Shown here: positions 54,458 to 64,000 of the stretch, one piece after another
Layout: each line of letters begins with the position of its first letter
Numbering within the stretch: the first letter of the stretch is position 1
Source: Microdochium bolleyi
Lineage: Eukaryota; Ascomycota; Sordariomycetes; Xylariales; Microdochiaceae
Length of the DNA stretch: 64,000 nt
Reading direction: 5' to 3'
NCBI GenBank assembly: GCA_001566295.1
Contig: KQ964259.1
Span: 186,001-250,000, forward strand
The notes under the pieces: generated by a model
What the model saw: the letters and a program-made list of their open reading frames with translations, nothing else
Told to the model about the DNA's origin: nothing
Databases searched by the model: none
Position numbers and translations under genes: made by a program

Positions 54458-54735
54458 TCAATGCTCGTCGTCCGGGGTAGGAGGCGGAGTGCCAGGCGGA
54501 GGAGGCGGGGGCCAGCTGTAGTACCTCTTGACAAATAACTTCAGGTCCCTTTCTACGTACGCGGCCGCCATGTCCAAGTGCGGCTGGCTGGAGGCGTCCC
54601 CGAACTCCTTGTTCTCGCCGCTCCGGAGGTAGACCTCTGAGAAACGCTGCAGAAGGCCCAGCCAGGCAGCCCAGGTGCAGGAGGTGCAACAGTTGCATTT
54701 TGCAGGCCACGGCTTGCACAGACAACTGGTTTTTC
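54458..54735 (-). CDS. Possible terminal exon of an unidentified cysteine-rich protein
   Basis: One minus frame reads CKPWPAKCNCCTSCTW, then WLGLLQRFSEVYLRSGENK, SQPHLDMAAAYVERDLKLFV and a proline-rich tail PPPPPPGTPPPTPDDEH before TGA at 54460-54458. The composition is coding-like. Upstream the frame is closed by a TGA at about 54745, but a plausible AACCAG acceptor precedes the open part, so it may be a last exon whose earlier exons I cannot place. No family recognised. Confidence 0.35.
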
Positions 54736-54956
54736 AGGTACAGCTAGGTGTACAAATCGAATGGTCTCTGCGAGCTCTGAAGCGCAGGTGGGACAATAGC
54801 AGGACGACCTCTTAAAAGCCGAGAGCAGCGAATGCAAGAGGGTCGCACTTTGTGGCCGACAGAGAGCTTAGCAAGTCTCACTTCTCACTTGAGACAAATC
54901 CGAGCCACCTACTGCTCAGCAACAAAGATACAAATGCTTAGTAAAGTAGTCTAAAC

Positions 54957-56287
54957 CTAGAACTGAGCCGTCCCTCCTGCGTCTCCGTTCGTAGTGCCAT
55001 TCACCGCTGCCCTTGTGGCCATCTTCAACGCCACGAGAAACTTGGCTCCAAGAGGCACCATGCCTTCCACGCCGACCGAGATGCGGAATATGGTCGCGTT
55101 GACGCTGTAGCCGACTCCCCGCTCCTTGTCGTTTCTAGAGACCGTCTGGACGTAGGGCTGGGCGAGCGAGACAAGAGCGCCAAGCGATGGACCTTTGCAG
55201 ATGTCTAGAGCATCAAAGAACGCGCTCGTGGCCGTGACGCTCGCAAAGTCCAGCGTGAAAAGACCGCCTTAGCCCGGGCGGAAGTCGCCCGTCGCACGCC
55301 GCAACTGGGCCGTGTAGTTGGCTCTCGACCACGAGCCCGTCGTCGCGTGAGGGGCGAGGCTGGGACCTGTGCGAACGGCTGGAGCAGCTCGACGAGATGC
55401 ACCGTGGTGGCATTCGTCTTGGCGGCGCGGTCAAGGAAGCTTCTGCTGTTGTACTCGCGAAAGATGGCGTCGGCGCCGCACAGATAGTCGGCGTAGCCTG
55501 CCTCGCCCACGAGTTGCTTCATCGGTCCGTAGCTGGCAGATCGCGGGTCGACGGCGATGCTCCCGCCCATCACGTCGGCAAAGCCCCTGAAAAGCTTGGT
55601 GAGCGAGGTCACGACAATGTCTGCAACGCCGCCGCTCAGGACGTCCACATTGGCAGCGCTGCCTATCATGTCGTCGACCACGAGCAGGAAGCCGTCGCGG
55701 TTCGCCAGCTTGCGCAGAGCTGCAATGTCGACGCATTTCAGCAGCGAGTTGGAAGATGTCTCGCACCAGACGGCCTGGACCCGACCGCGGCCTTCATGCT
55801 CTCTCTTGGCTAGGTCCTCCTCGAACAGCTTGAGCTCAGCAGCATCCCCTAGCCCGCAGAAGACAGTGCCCTTGGCATACTCTTCCTGAACCTTCAGGAT
55901 TAGCTCGTACGGCAACCCAAAGACGACCGTCTGATCTACAGGCCACTGGCGAAGCATCTTTGTGAGCGTGTAGATCGCTGCCATGCCCGTCGGGAACAAG
56001 TACACATTCTGGGCTGTTGTAGCCTCACAGACGCGTCCCTGTACCGCGCCCCTCTCCAGGTGAAACGCGACTCGATCGCGCAGCACTTGCGCGGCTCTCT
56101 TGCTCGCCGGGCTACTGGGCCAGCTGGCCCCCAGGGTTTCGTTGTCCGTGTCGCCGACAGGCCTCCGGAGGCTCTTGATCTTCCGAGCCGCTTCTTCGGC
56201 CATCGGCGACGAGATGCCGAAACCGCTGCGGCGCCAGAACTTCAGGGCGGGTACTGAGGCTGCCTCTGGGAAGAAAAACAGCATCAA
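54957..56287 (-). pseudogene. Cystathionine gamma-synthase-like PLP enzyme gene, broken
   Basis: From 56287 (more likely from a splice acceptor CTGTTTTTCTTCCCAG just inside) the frame encodes a type-I fold PLP enzyme of the Cys/Met-metabolism family: NVYLFPTGMAAIYTLTKML (cofactor-phosphate loop), LLVVDDMIGSAANVDVL (Asp that holds the pyridine), IVVTSLTKLFRGFADVMGGSI (the Lys forming the aldimine), and FREYNSRSFLDRAAKTN. Around 55335-55345 the conserved sequence moves to another frame, then meets a TAA at 55271-55269 where Tyr is expected (FRPG-stop-GGLFTLDF), and continues to the natural end at 54959-54957. So there is one frameshift and one nonsense change. Upstream exons are not identified. 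It would have joined a homoserine ester with cysteine; it is inactive as read. Confidence 0.78.
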
Positions 56288-57490
56288 AGGTCACAGCTGT
56301 CACGACGGGGCTCTTGGGAGCCGTCGCCGCCTCCCGCCATGTCTACTACGACGCGCTCGGTCCGGACTGAAGCGTCACCCACAGCCGCCTTGTCCGAGGG
56401 CGGTATCCTTTACAGGACGTAGTCTCTACAGCCAGAGGCGTATGTGGCTGCAAGATACACGAGGCTTATTTCGCCATCCTTTCCGTACTTCCCGAGGCAG
56501 TGCCCGTGCACCTTGTTTTTTTTTTTTTTTCTTTTGGCATATGGAAGTCAGTTTGCAGTCTGTCAGGATGAGCGGAGATGATGACCGTAAGGCGTCCTGC
56601 ACAAGTGTTGGAAGAAGGTCATGGCTGACCTGGTGGGTGCTTGGGTGCTTGGACGCAGAAATGATCGCGGAAAGCCACTCTGCTGCACGTCACGCACGCG
56701 TGGGCGCCCAAATGCGATGTCAATCATACCCTGCCATTTCGGAAGCTGGAGTCGGACAGCATGGCGGTCATTCGGCACCCGAAAGCCCTGTGGAGGAGGC
56801 GATGGGCGATGGAGCTGCAGCCATCCTCACAGATGTTGTACGGGGTGATAGACTCGGGCAGATTTGAAAAACTGTAGATGGAAGAATAGAGAGTAAACCT
56901 CTGAGTGGTGGACCTCAGTCTTCCGAGAAACGGCACAAATTGATTCTCAGGGTTTGCTGTATACATCTGTCCTGTAGTCGTCGAGGTGCACTTCGTTCAG
57001 AGTCCTGAGTGTGATTCCAACGTCTTCGGGTCAACTCACCGATCACCTGGATTATGGCACGGCAGATTAACTGCCTGTGCGTGTGTATGGTGTCCTCCTG
57101 TGGCCAATACGATCATGTTAAAACAGTCTGCAGTGTAGAAAATAAGCGGAAGCTGCGTCTTCCCATCGATCTACAATGCACAAGGAGCCCCCGCGCCACA
57201 ACACCTGGTGGCACGTAATCCTCCATGGTTTTGCTATGTTTGCCCACCCCCCCCCTCCTCGCTGTTTCAATTAAGCTCTCCTTCAATTGTCGAGTCAGCA
57301 TCACTGTGCATGGAAGAACTCGACACCTACAAGCCACATTTAGCAATATGACACACGAGCAGCCTTCATCAGAGAAGACGGCGACCTGGTCCGCTTCGAA
57401 ATAGAGGTTTTGCTCAGCGCTGTGCACACCATCTCGACCGACTCGAACAACATCGTGCCTGACACTGCACCGCTGTCGGCAGCTTGCGGA
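56288..57490. other. Gene-poor region with a short poly-T run
   Basis: Holds a 14-base T run at about 56517-56530 and may hide the first exons of the broken PLP enzyme gene near 56288-56500, but no clear frame is seen. Frames at 56563-56867 have no domain. Confidence 0.4.
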
Positions 57491-57718
57491 ATGACCATCA
57501 TTGACACGGCCATGTCGAAAAAGGACCCAATCGTCATTATGGGCAGCAGCATCTTCGGCCTCAGCACTGCCCTGCTCTTTGCTCGGCGCAGCTACGGGAA
57601 CGTCACAGTCCCAGACAAGCATGACTACAACACCTCGCTCCTTTCGCACGGAAAGGGAACCCGGAAGCACCCATACAGGGGACTGCTGTTGATCTCGGCA
57701 GACTCTGGGCCTAGTTAA
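57491..57718 (+). pseudogene. N-terminal fragment of an FAD-dependent amino-acid oxidase
   Basis: The frame MTIIDTAMSKKDPIVIMGSSIFGLSTALLFARRSYGNVTVPDKHDYN matches the N-terminal FAD-binding Rossmann strand-loop-helix of fungal sarcosine-oxidase/fructosyl-amino-acid-oxidase-like flavoproteins (usually VIVGSSIFGLSTALHLARRGYxNVTVFDK). After about 50 residues the similarity ends and the frame stops at 57716-57718. The remaining ~380 residues are absent. Confidence 0.65.
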
Positions 57719-58162
57719 AGACCTGACCGGGCGGGATTCCAGCCGTGCCATGACAGAAAATAGTCTCCGGCCCAACGGCCCACAACAGGCCCTTGCAACC
57801 ATCCGGCAGACTCGAATCGGGCCAATAATGGTCCGCGGCCGTCACGTCAAATGGTGCGGCATTGAACCTTGACCGCCACCAACCTGGTCTAGCTGCCCAT
57901 TTATCAAAGGACGGCGCCGGAAACTAGGTTCTTCAAGTGTCGCACTGATACATGCTTCCCCTGGAAATTCTATGCATGCATGCGCGAGGCGGCCTCGGAG
58001 ACTTTGTGGACACAAATCCCCCTGGCAGGTCCCTCGTTCCGCTTCCAGAATATTTCTATAAACCCTTCCTCCCCCATCTTCCATGGTATATCGTCACAAC
58101 ACGCACCATCAGACTCGTTGTCCTACTTTTCCGTGCACATCATCCACTCGCACCTGCTCATC
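57719..58162. other. Promoter-side region of the MDR dehydrogenase
   Basis: No gene; a pyrimidine-rich leader appears before the ATG at 58163. Confidence 0.5.
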
Positions 58163-59426
58163 ATGTCGTATCCAGCAACCTATTCCGCTTGGCGCCGTAG
58201 CGCAGGCACGCGAAGCTCCGTCGAGAAGCCTCTGACTCTCCATCTCCGCCACGACGAGAGGTTACCGCAGCCGCAAGAACTTGGCCCCCACGATGTCGTC
58301 GTCAAGATCCACGCCGTGTCGCTCAACTACCGTGACATTACAATGTTGACCGGCGTGTACCCCTTCCCCCTCGAAGACGGCGGCGTCCCCTGCTCCGACG
58401 CCTCGGGAGAAGTCGTTGCCACGGGCGAGGCCGTTGTTCGCTTCGCTGTCGGAGACCGCGTCATTCCGGTTGCTGGTATCCAGAGTTTAGGTGCAACCGA
58501 CGGCCAGGAACCAGCCAATCTTGGCGTTGGAGCGCCTGGGATGCTTCGCGAGTACGCAGTCTGCCGGGAGGGCCATCTCGTGGCAATGCCCAAGAATCTT
58601 TCATGGGAAGAGGTATGCTTGCGCAAAGGGTCCAGAGCTGGTTTCGAGTCTGCTAACACCAGAGCAAAGGGTGCCACACTATCATGCGCTGGCCTGACAG
58701 TCTGGAATTCTCTGGAGGGCCTGAGGGACGCACCTGAGAATGCTGTTGCCCTCTTCCAAGGTCCAGATCCCAACAGTTTCCAGCCAACTGCGAGCCCCTG
58801 CTAACACGCCGTGATATCTAGGCACTGGTGGTGTCAGCATGATAGGACTCGCAATCTGCATCGCAGTCGGGGTCCGCGTCATCATCACTTCATCTTCGGA
58901 CGAGAAGCTCGAGGCTGTCAAGAAGCTCAGCCCGCTAGTCCAGGGCATCAACTACAAGACCACCAAGTCTATTCCAGAAGAGGTAAAGAGACTGACCGAC
59001 GGGCGTGGAGTCAACTATGTGGTCAGCACCGCAGGATTCGCAGGTCTCATCGACGATCTCGAGTCGTTGGCCGATTCCGGCACGATTGCCCTCGTCGGTG
59101 CTTTCGGTGGAATGGACGCGAACTGGCACCCTGCGCAGCTGGCGACCCTGATCCTGAAGCGAGCCAAGATGAGGTAAGTCACCATGCCAGCATGAGCATC
59201 ATGCTTCCCCCGAGATCATTCGCTGACGGAAAAAAAACACAGGGGCATCATGATGGGCACAATGAAAGACTTTGAGGAGATGAATCGTTTCATCGAAGAC
59301 AAGAAGGTCCGTCTCGATGCGGCGATACACGGGACCTCGTTTGCTTTTGCAGAAGCCAAGGATGCGTATGCCTTGCTGGCATCCGGCAACTTCCGTGGCA
59401 AGATCGTGATCAAGGTGGCGCAGTAG
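58163..59426 (+). CDS. MDR-superfamily alcohol dehydrogenase / quinone-oxidoreductase-like
   Basis: Exons 58163-58612, 58670-58760, 58822-59173 and 59243-59426 give 358 residues, starting MSYPATYSAWRRS (ATG in TCATCATGTC). The N-terminal GroES-like part has DVVVKIHAVSLNYRDITMLTGVYP and CSDASGEVVATGEAVVRFAVGDRVIP. The nucleotide-binding part has LFQGTGGVSMIGLAICIAVGVRVIITSSSDEKLE and TDGRGVNYVVSTAGF. The structural-zinc cysteine cluster of classical ADHs is missing, and SLNYRD replaces the catalytic-zinc cysteine, so it belongs with zinc-free, NADPH-dependent members. It probably reduces an enone or quinone in the cytosol. Intron 2 (58761-58821) has an unusual GTCCAG donor; the phases agree throughout. 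Confidence 0.88.
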
Positions 59427-60775
59427 GGCATTTCTTCCGAATGTGTTTATATTCACACGTCTGGCGGACTTTTCAAGTTTCATCGCTTCGCAGCTCTGGA
59501 AACCCCCAAGCATGCGTGGTATATGAAAGATCGAGATCGGGACGGTGCGCTGCAGTCCTAACCCTTCGATGGTGGATATTCAAATATGGTTCGAAGCAGC
59601 ATTTCGACGAAGTTGAACGCAATTTACATGTCTCATAGGACCAAAGCTTTTGCGACCGTAGCGAGCAGAATAGACCATTTGGGCATAGAGTATGTTTGAG
59701 AGAAGTGTGTCTTAGATCTTGCTTAGTAAATATATATGCGTCTCTGTGTAAAGATCTCAGCACAAGGCAGGTAAGTCAGGTAGTCAGGAGCGGTGGGGGG
59801 GATCGTATTGTTGCAAGATTAATTCTTGGGCGGGGAAGAGTCTCCTCCTCCCTGTCCCCGATTAACCTACGAGACAATACCGTCTCGTCAGGGCGACAGT
59901 ATATTGCCTGTGCACTGGCCTTGCACCGTAGGTCGGCACGGTCCCGATAAGCCGCTGATGAGCCGGCCCTGCCCAGTGCCGCTTAGCACCCGTACGGGTC
60001 TGCTTCGCACTGCTTTACAGTAAACCTTAGAGTAGTAAAGTCACCATATAGCTATAATAACAACGTACTTATATAAGCTGACCTTGAGTAGATGAGTTTA
60101 TAATATACCTAGTCCTAACAATAGCTTCCCTCCTATCGATAGCATTAACAGCAGCAATCTTCTATTACATCCTCGAGGGCGGCGTTAACGTTATCGGCGT
60201 TATTAGCGGATATGCGAAATGTGAGTTATAGGTGAGTTGCCAGCCGGCAAGCAGGGGCGACGACGAGGTGGGAGGGATACTGCATTAGCGCAGGGCGTAT
60301 GACTTTTCAAACGCACCTTCATAGAATTGAGAGGACGCGTTCAAATAAGGTTCTGACGGGGTTACGAGACGGGGATAAGGACTTATTGCCTGGTGGGACA
60401 GCCACACGTTTCGCAGGGGCCACCGCTGTCAAGGCTGCTAGGATTGTGACTCGGCGACTTGCTTTGCTCGGAAACTATTGCAGAAGCGGCTCGGCACAAT
60501 GCATGTCCGCCAACTCGGCGACTATTTTACGTTTCGAATGGTACGCGTCATACGCAAGCAGGATCGTCTGCCAGGGAAGCCGCGGCAGATGGCCCTCCCG
60601 CCTGGTCGCCCCTGTGTGGTTGCGATGATGGCGACAAGGGTATCTCAGCTGAAATAGCTGCGTCTCCCCTCTTGTTTCTCTACGCGCGCGCTGTATTTCT
60701 CCACCAAACTCCAAGTCCAACGTCTTAGACGCCTATCACTAAACGCGAAACCTGTTCTACAAAATCATTACTATA
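59427..60775. other. Intergenic region with AT-rich relic segment
   Basis: About 1.35 kb. 60020-60230 is AT-rich with many TA steps, like RIP-mutated repeat DNA. Other frames are short and shadow-like. The end contains the promoter of the SDR gene. Confidence 0.5.
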
Positions 60776-61708
60776 ATGGGCGCATGGGCTAGCAAGGGTG
60801 TCGCCTTTGACCCGAAGGTCGACATTCCCTCTCTCAAGGACAAGGTCATTCTCGTGACGGGCGGCTCCAGCGGTCTGGGCGCGCAGTCGATTCTCGAGTT
60901 CGCTAGGCACGAGCCTAGGGAGATTTGGCTCGGCGCCCGCAGCGCGACCAAGGCACAGGCCACTATCGACGATATCAAGGCCAAGGTCCCCAGTGCCACT
61001 ATCAAGTTTGTACAGATGGAGCTCGCTTCCTTCGCGTCCGTCCGTACGGCAGCTAAGACCGTCCTCGACGGAACCGACCGGCTCGATATCCTACTCCTTA
61101 ATGCTGGTATTATGGCCGTCCCGGTCCGTGTTACCGACGACGGGTATGAGATCCAGTTCGGCACAAATCATATGGGCCACGCGCTGCTTACCAAGCTGCT
61201 ACAGCCGCTGCTGCTCAAGACGGCTGAGCAGCACGGTGGTGTCCGCGTCGTCGCCCTCTCCTCGTCCAGCCACTCCTTCGCCCCGACTAAGGGTATCGAC
61301 TTCGACGCTGTCAAGACGTCTCACGACAGTGTGAACACCGGGGTACGCTACGGTCAGAGCAAGCTCGCCAATATCCTCTTCGTTAAGGAGCTTGCGCGGC
61401 GGTACCCCCAATATACGGTGGCAGCGGTCCATCCGGGTGCCGTCCTTACGAACCTCGGCGCCGCGATGCAGGAGAACAGCTGGCTTATCAGAGCCATCGT
61501 TCCCATTTTATCCTTGTTCGTCAGCGACGTCCAATCCGGTGCCAAGGGCCCGCTCTGGGCATCGACCTCAAAAGATGTCGTGTCCGGCACCTATTATGTT
61601 CCTGTGGGCGTGACGGGCGCGGGTAAGCCCCTGTCAAACGATATGGCTCTTGCCAAGAAGTTGTGGGAGTGGACAGAGAGGGAGCTGGAGGCCAAGTCCA
61701 CGGTGTGA
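60776..61708 (+). CDS. Short-chain dehydrogenase/reductase (retinol-dehydrogenase-like)
   Basis: Intronless, 310 residues, start MGAWASKGVAFDPKVDIPSL. The NAD(P) site is KVILVTGGSSGLGAQSILEFA (TGxxxGxG). DILLLNAGIMA is the NNAG-type strand, VVALSSSSHSF carries the catalytic Ser, and RYGQSKLANILFVKELARRYP the Tyr-x3-Lys pair, so the whole catalytic set is there. HPGAV follows. It resembles the classical SDR branch with retinol dehydrogenases and WWOX-like enzymes, frequent in fungal secondary-metabolite loci. It lies 0.7 kb from the tail of a P450 on the opposite strand, which is consistent with shared substrate processing, though this is only positional. Confidence 0.9.
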   Translation: MGAWASKGVAFDPKVDIPSLKDKVILVTGGSSGLGAQSILEFARHEPREIWLGARSATKAQATIDDIKAKVPSATIKFVQMELASFASVRTAAKTVLDGTDRLDILLLNAGIMAVPVRVTDDGYEIQFGTNHMGHALLTKLLQPLLLKTAEQHGGVRVVALSSSSHSFAPTKGIDFDAVKTSHDSVNTGVRYGQSKLANILFVKELARRYPQYTVAAVHPGAVLTNLGAAMQENSWLIRAIVPILSLFVSDVQSGAKGPLWASTSKDVVSGTYYVPVGVTGAGKPLSNDMALAKKLWEWTERELEAKSTV

Positions 61709-62385
61709 GGATGCGGAGAACTGTTTGGATGACAGGCTGGCTGCTCGGTCGGTAGCTCGTGTCGTGCTGTATGAGGTGTTGCTTATTTAGGATATCTTGG
61801 TGCCTGTGGTTACGGGCGAGATGTAAGTTAATGTACGGAGTCGCCGCCGACGACTCTTTAATCGAGCACGAATTGACGCGTATGTTTATATCGGTGTTCG
61901 ACTTTTTTTGTTTTTAGACATACCGTACAATACATCCAGGATGCATACCAGACGCATCCTTCACGATCGGCCACTGACGCTATGTTGTCAGTTCGGATGG
62001 TGATTGGGTTTTGAGTGACTCGCAGCTGGTCCTCTAGCTTCTTCCAGAACTTCGATCGCGAGCGATTGGGCGGGTCATGGTAGATACAGGCACGAAACTT
62101 GTTATGAGATACTCGGATGGCCGTGATCTTATCTTATATTTTCCTGTTATGTAGAGATGCGTGGATTACAATGAGAGCCTTTAACTATCGTGTTCCTATT
62201 TCTATCCAGATAGATTCTTTCACATTTCACCACCAAGGCAATAGCGAAGGTATCTCTACTGATGTAGTGGGCTAGCATGGTTATCAGGTACGCAACATCT
62301 TTCCTTAGCCTACACGGGCGACGAGCCCCTCGATCCTTGAGCAGCCCAGCAGCGCCCGGCACTCCTTTCCCTTAAGCAGTGCAGC
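61709..62385. other. Convergent intergenic region
   Basis: Between the tail-to-tail SDR and P450 genes. No gene; should contain both 3' UTRs. Confidence 0.5.
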
Positions 62386-64000
62386 TCACTGCCCAACGTA
62401 CTTGAACATGACAGACTTCCTTGGGTCGGGCGTGACGTTGTCGATCTGCATCAAGTTGGTGTATCGGCCAGTCTCCCCGGGTGGCATCTTGATCTCGTAG
62501 TCGACGAGAATACGCGCTAGCACGAGCTTGATCTCGTTCGCCGCGAAGAACCTGCCAGGACACGCGTGCCGGCCATACCCAAAGCCCGTGTGCTCTTTAT
62601 TAACGCTGATAAACTGGTACTGCTCCTTATTGCTGTAGCCGAGCGTGTTCGGGGCCTCTCCGGAGCGGATATCGCTAAAGCGTGATGGATTGAATACCGC
62701 CGGGTCGGGATACAGCTCCGGGTCCATACTAACACCGTACTGTGGTACCCCGATCAGACTACCCCGGGGCAAGAACGTACCGTCGGATAAGGTAACGTCC
62801 TTAAGGACCTTACGGCGGAAGGAGGTGGCGGTCGTGGGATTATGGCGCTGCGACTCGCGCATGACTGAGTCGAGGAGCTTCATCTGGAACAGGGCCTGCG
62901 TGGTCATGACGCCACCGTTATCGGCGAGGACAGTCCTGATCTCTGACTGCAGCTCCGGGATGACCTCCGGGCAGTATGCGATGAGATCGTAGATACTGTG
63001 GTTCGTGTATAACAAGAGTTAATGAGAACGCTCTGTCGTTTTCTTTACTGAGCGGCAAGGCAAATACTGCTGAAATACTCACACATGAGTGACCGTCATG
63101 GTTGTCGTGTGGATGGCCGCCAGGCTCAGCGTCAGCTGGAGCTCGGCAATGTAACCCTCGTCTGTGTTGCCAAACTTCTCGGCCTTGGCTAACATCCACT
63201 GCAGCATGTCGTCGGGCTCCTCACTGCCGTCTGGCGCCGCGCGGCTGGCCTGGCGCTCTCTGACGATAGGCACAAGGAACTCCTTAGCGCGCCGCCTATG
63301 CTCCTTGACCGAGTTGATGTCCGGGACAAAGAACTGCCCGATCGGGCGCAGCCATAGAGGCCACGACCTAAGCTGAGTGGCAGCCTTGAAGAGATCGATA
63401 GTATAGTTGATACTCGCGTGGAGGTATTCCTCGCGGCGGTTGAGCTCGGGACCTAGGAATATGTGTCCCGAGATGATGGCGACCATCCTCAGCATGGCTC
63501 CGAAGATGTTAATGCTTGTCCAGTCGCGAGACTTGCCGAGGTGCTCGGGGATCGTTAGTGCTACCTCTGACGACAGCTTCTCGTTGACTGAATTGAGCTT
63601 GTGGTTAAGGTCGGATCGAATGACGTGATTCAATAGTTCGTCATCGCCCCTGATGCCCAGGTAGTGGGTTTGCAGAAACTGTGTGGTTTTGTGTGTGCAG
63701 TGTCAGCTCACTATGTCGTAGTAACGTTTCTTGTTGTCCGAAAAAGTAATTCCGCGAAGGTGCCTACCTGTCTTATGGGTTCCACGGTGCTGAGGACGTC
63801 GTCTGGGAACTTCCTCAGCTCCTCCAGATACCCAATGGGCATTACAACTATCTCGCCTGGTTCCTGCATGTTAGTCTTTTTCATACAGAGCAAGAGCCGC
63901 CACACGACGAGTCAAACATACCTTCGCTCTCGGTAAGGCGAAAACTCACGTTGCGGAACTGAGCACCTGAGTTAGCCGAGAGCATTCCGACGACGACATT
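62386..64000 (-). CDS. Cytochrome P450 (ent-kaurene-oxidase-like), 5' part outside window
   Basis: Four exons are visible: beyond 64000 to 63950, 63863-63768, 63678-63083 and 62995-62386. They give about 450 residues in a single frame ending FKYVGQ. The motifs are IVVMPIGYLEELRKFPDD (B-helix region), ELQLTLSLAAIHTTTMTVTHVIYDL (I helix with the oxygen-activating Thr region), VMRESQRHNP (ExxR), FNPSRF, and the heme loop HTGFGYGRHACPGRFFAANEIK with the cysteine ligand. The sequence type matches fungal ent-kaurene oxidase/CYP68-like and related terpenoid or indole-diterpene P450s. The membrane anchor should lie in the missing first exon. Introns (82-88 nt) have GTAGGC/GTGAGT donors. No prenyltransferase or cyclase is visible, so the pathway remains open. 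Confidence 0.9.

Noticed and set aside
53893..54534. 213-residue minus-strand open frame
   Set aside because: No recognisable domain, and it overlaps a better coding signal in another frame at its 5' end.
57113..57802. 229-residue minus-strand open frame
   Set aside because: Antisense to the recognisable FAD-oxidase fragment; no domain.

Overview
The window is nuclear DNA of a filamentous ascomycete (Pezizomycotina, most likely a Sordariomycete). Genes are GC-rich and carry short introns of about 49-120 nt with GTRNGT donors and CTAAC/CTGAC branch sites. The families are typical of such fungi: NACHT-ankyrin, HET, BTB, Zn2Cys6, P450, GPR1/FUN34, fungal OTT_1508-like deaminase. AT-rich transposon blocks show C-to-T (CpA to TpA) decay like repeat-induced point mutation (RIP).

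Layout. 1-9.3 kb: end of an unidentified gene, a BTB-type gene with a frameshift, a dimeric alpha/beta-barrel protein, and a large NACHT-ankyrin gene with an in-frame TAG near its 3' end. 9.6-19.3 kb: a secreted GH29 alpha-L-fucosidase, a C2H2 gene with an internal TAG, an OTT_1508-like deaminase protein and a five-exon P450. 20-26 kb: tRNA-Gly(GCC), a Zn2Cys6 gene cut by an LTR fragment, an FAD monooxygenase, a decayed lectin-like stretch and a fungal transcription factor with a damaged DNA-binding region. 26.7-36.7 kb: a Fot1/pogo-type transposon containing a complete 8.15-kb chromovirus (LTR retrotransposon) with matching target duplications. 36.9-42.6 kb: a HET-domain fragment, an NmrA-like gene, an ABC-C transporter fragment, and a second, deleted Fot1/pogo copy containing a lone LTR. 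43-49.9 kb: two divergent gene pairs that look like one amine-catabolism unit. 53-64 kb: a small unknown gene, a broken cystathionine gamma-synthase-like gene, an FAD oxidoreductase fragment, an MDR dehydrogenase, an SDR, and a P450 running off the end.

How genes may work together. Flavin amine oxidase (amine to aldehyde plus ammonia plus H2O2), aldehyde dehydrogenase (aldehyde to acid), a GPR1/FUN34/YaaH membrane protein (acetate or ammonium traffic) and RidA (hydrolysis of reactive imines) form a coherent pathway. The two intergenic regions involved share a repeated TCGGACTTTCG-type motif. The SDR and P450 at the right end may belong to a secondary-metabolism locus continuing past the window. 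The many truncated or nonsense-bearing genes, together with nested transposons, suggest an accessory, fast-decaying region.

Most notable: a plus-strand Zn2Cys6-like ORF lying antisense between the chromodomain and the 3' LTR of the minus-strand chromovirus. Exon coordinates were read by eye and need transcript support.
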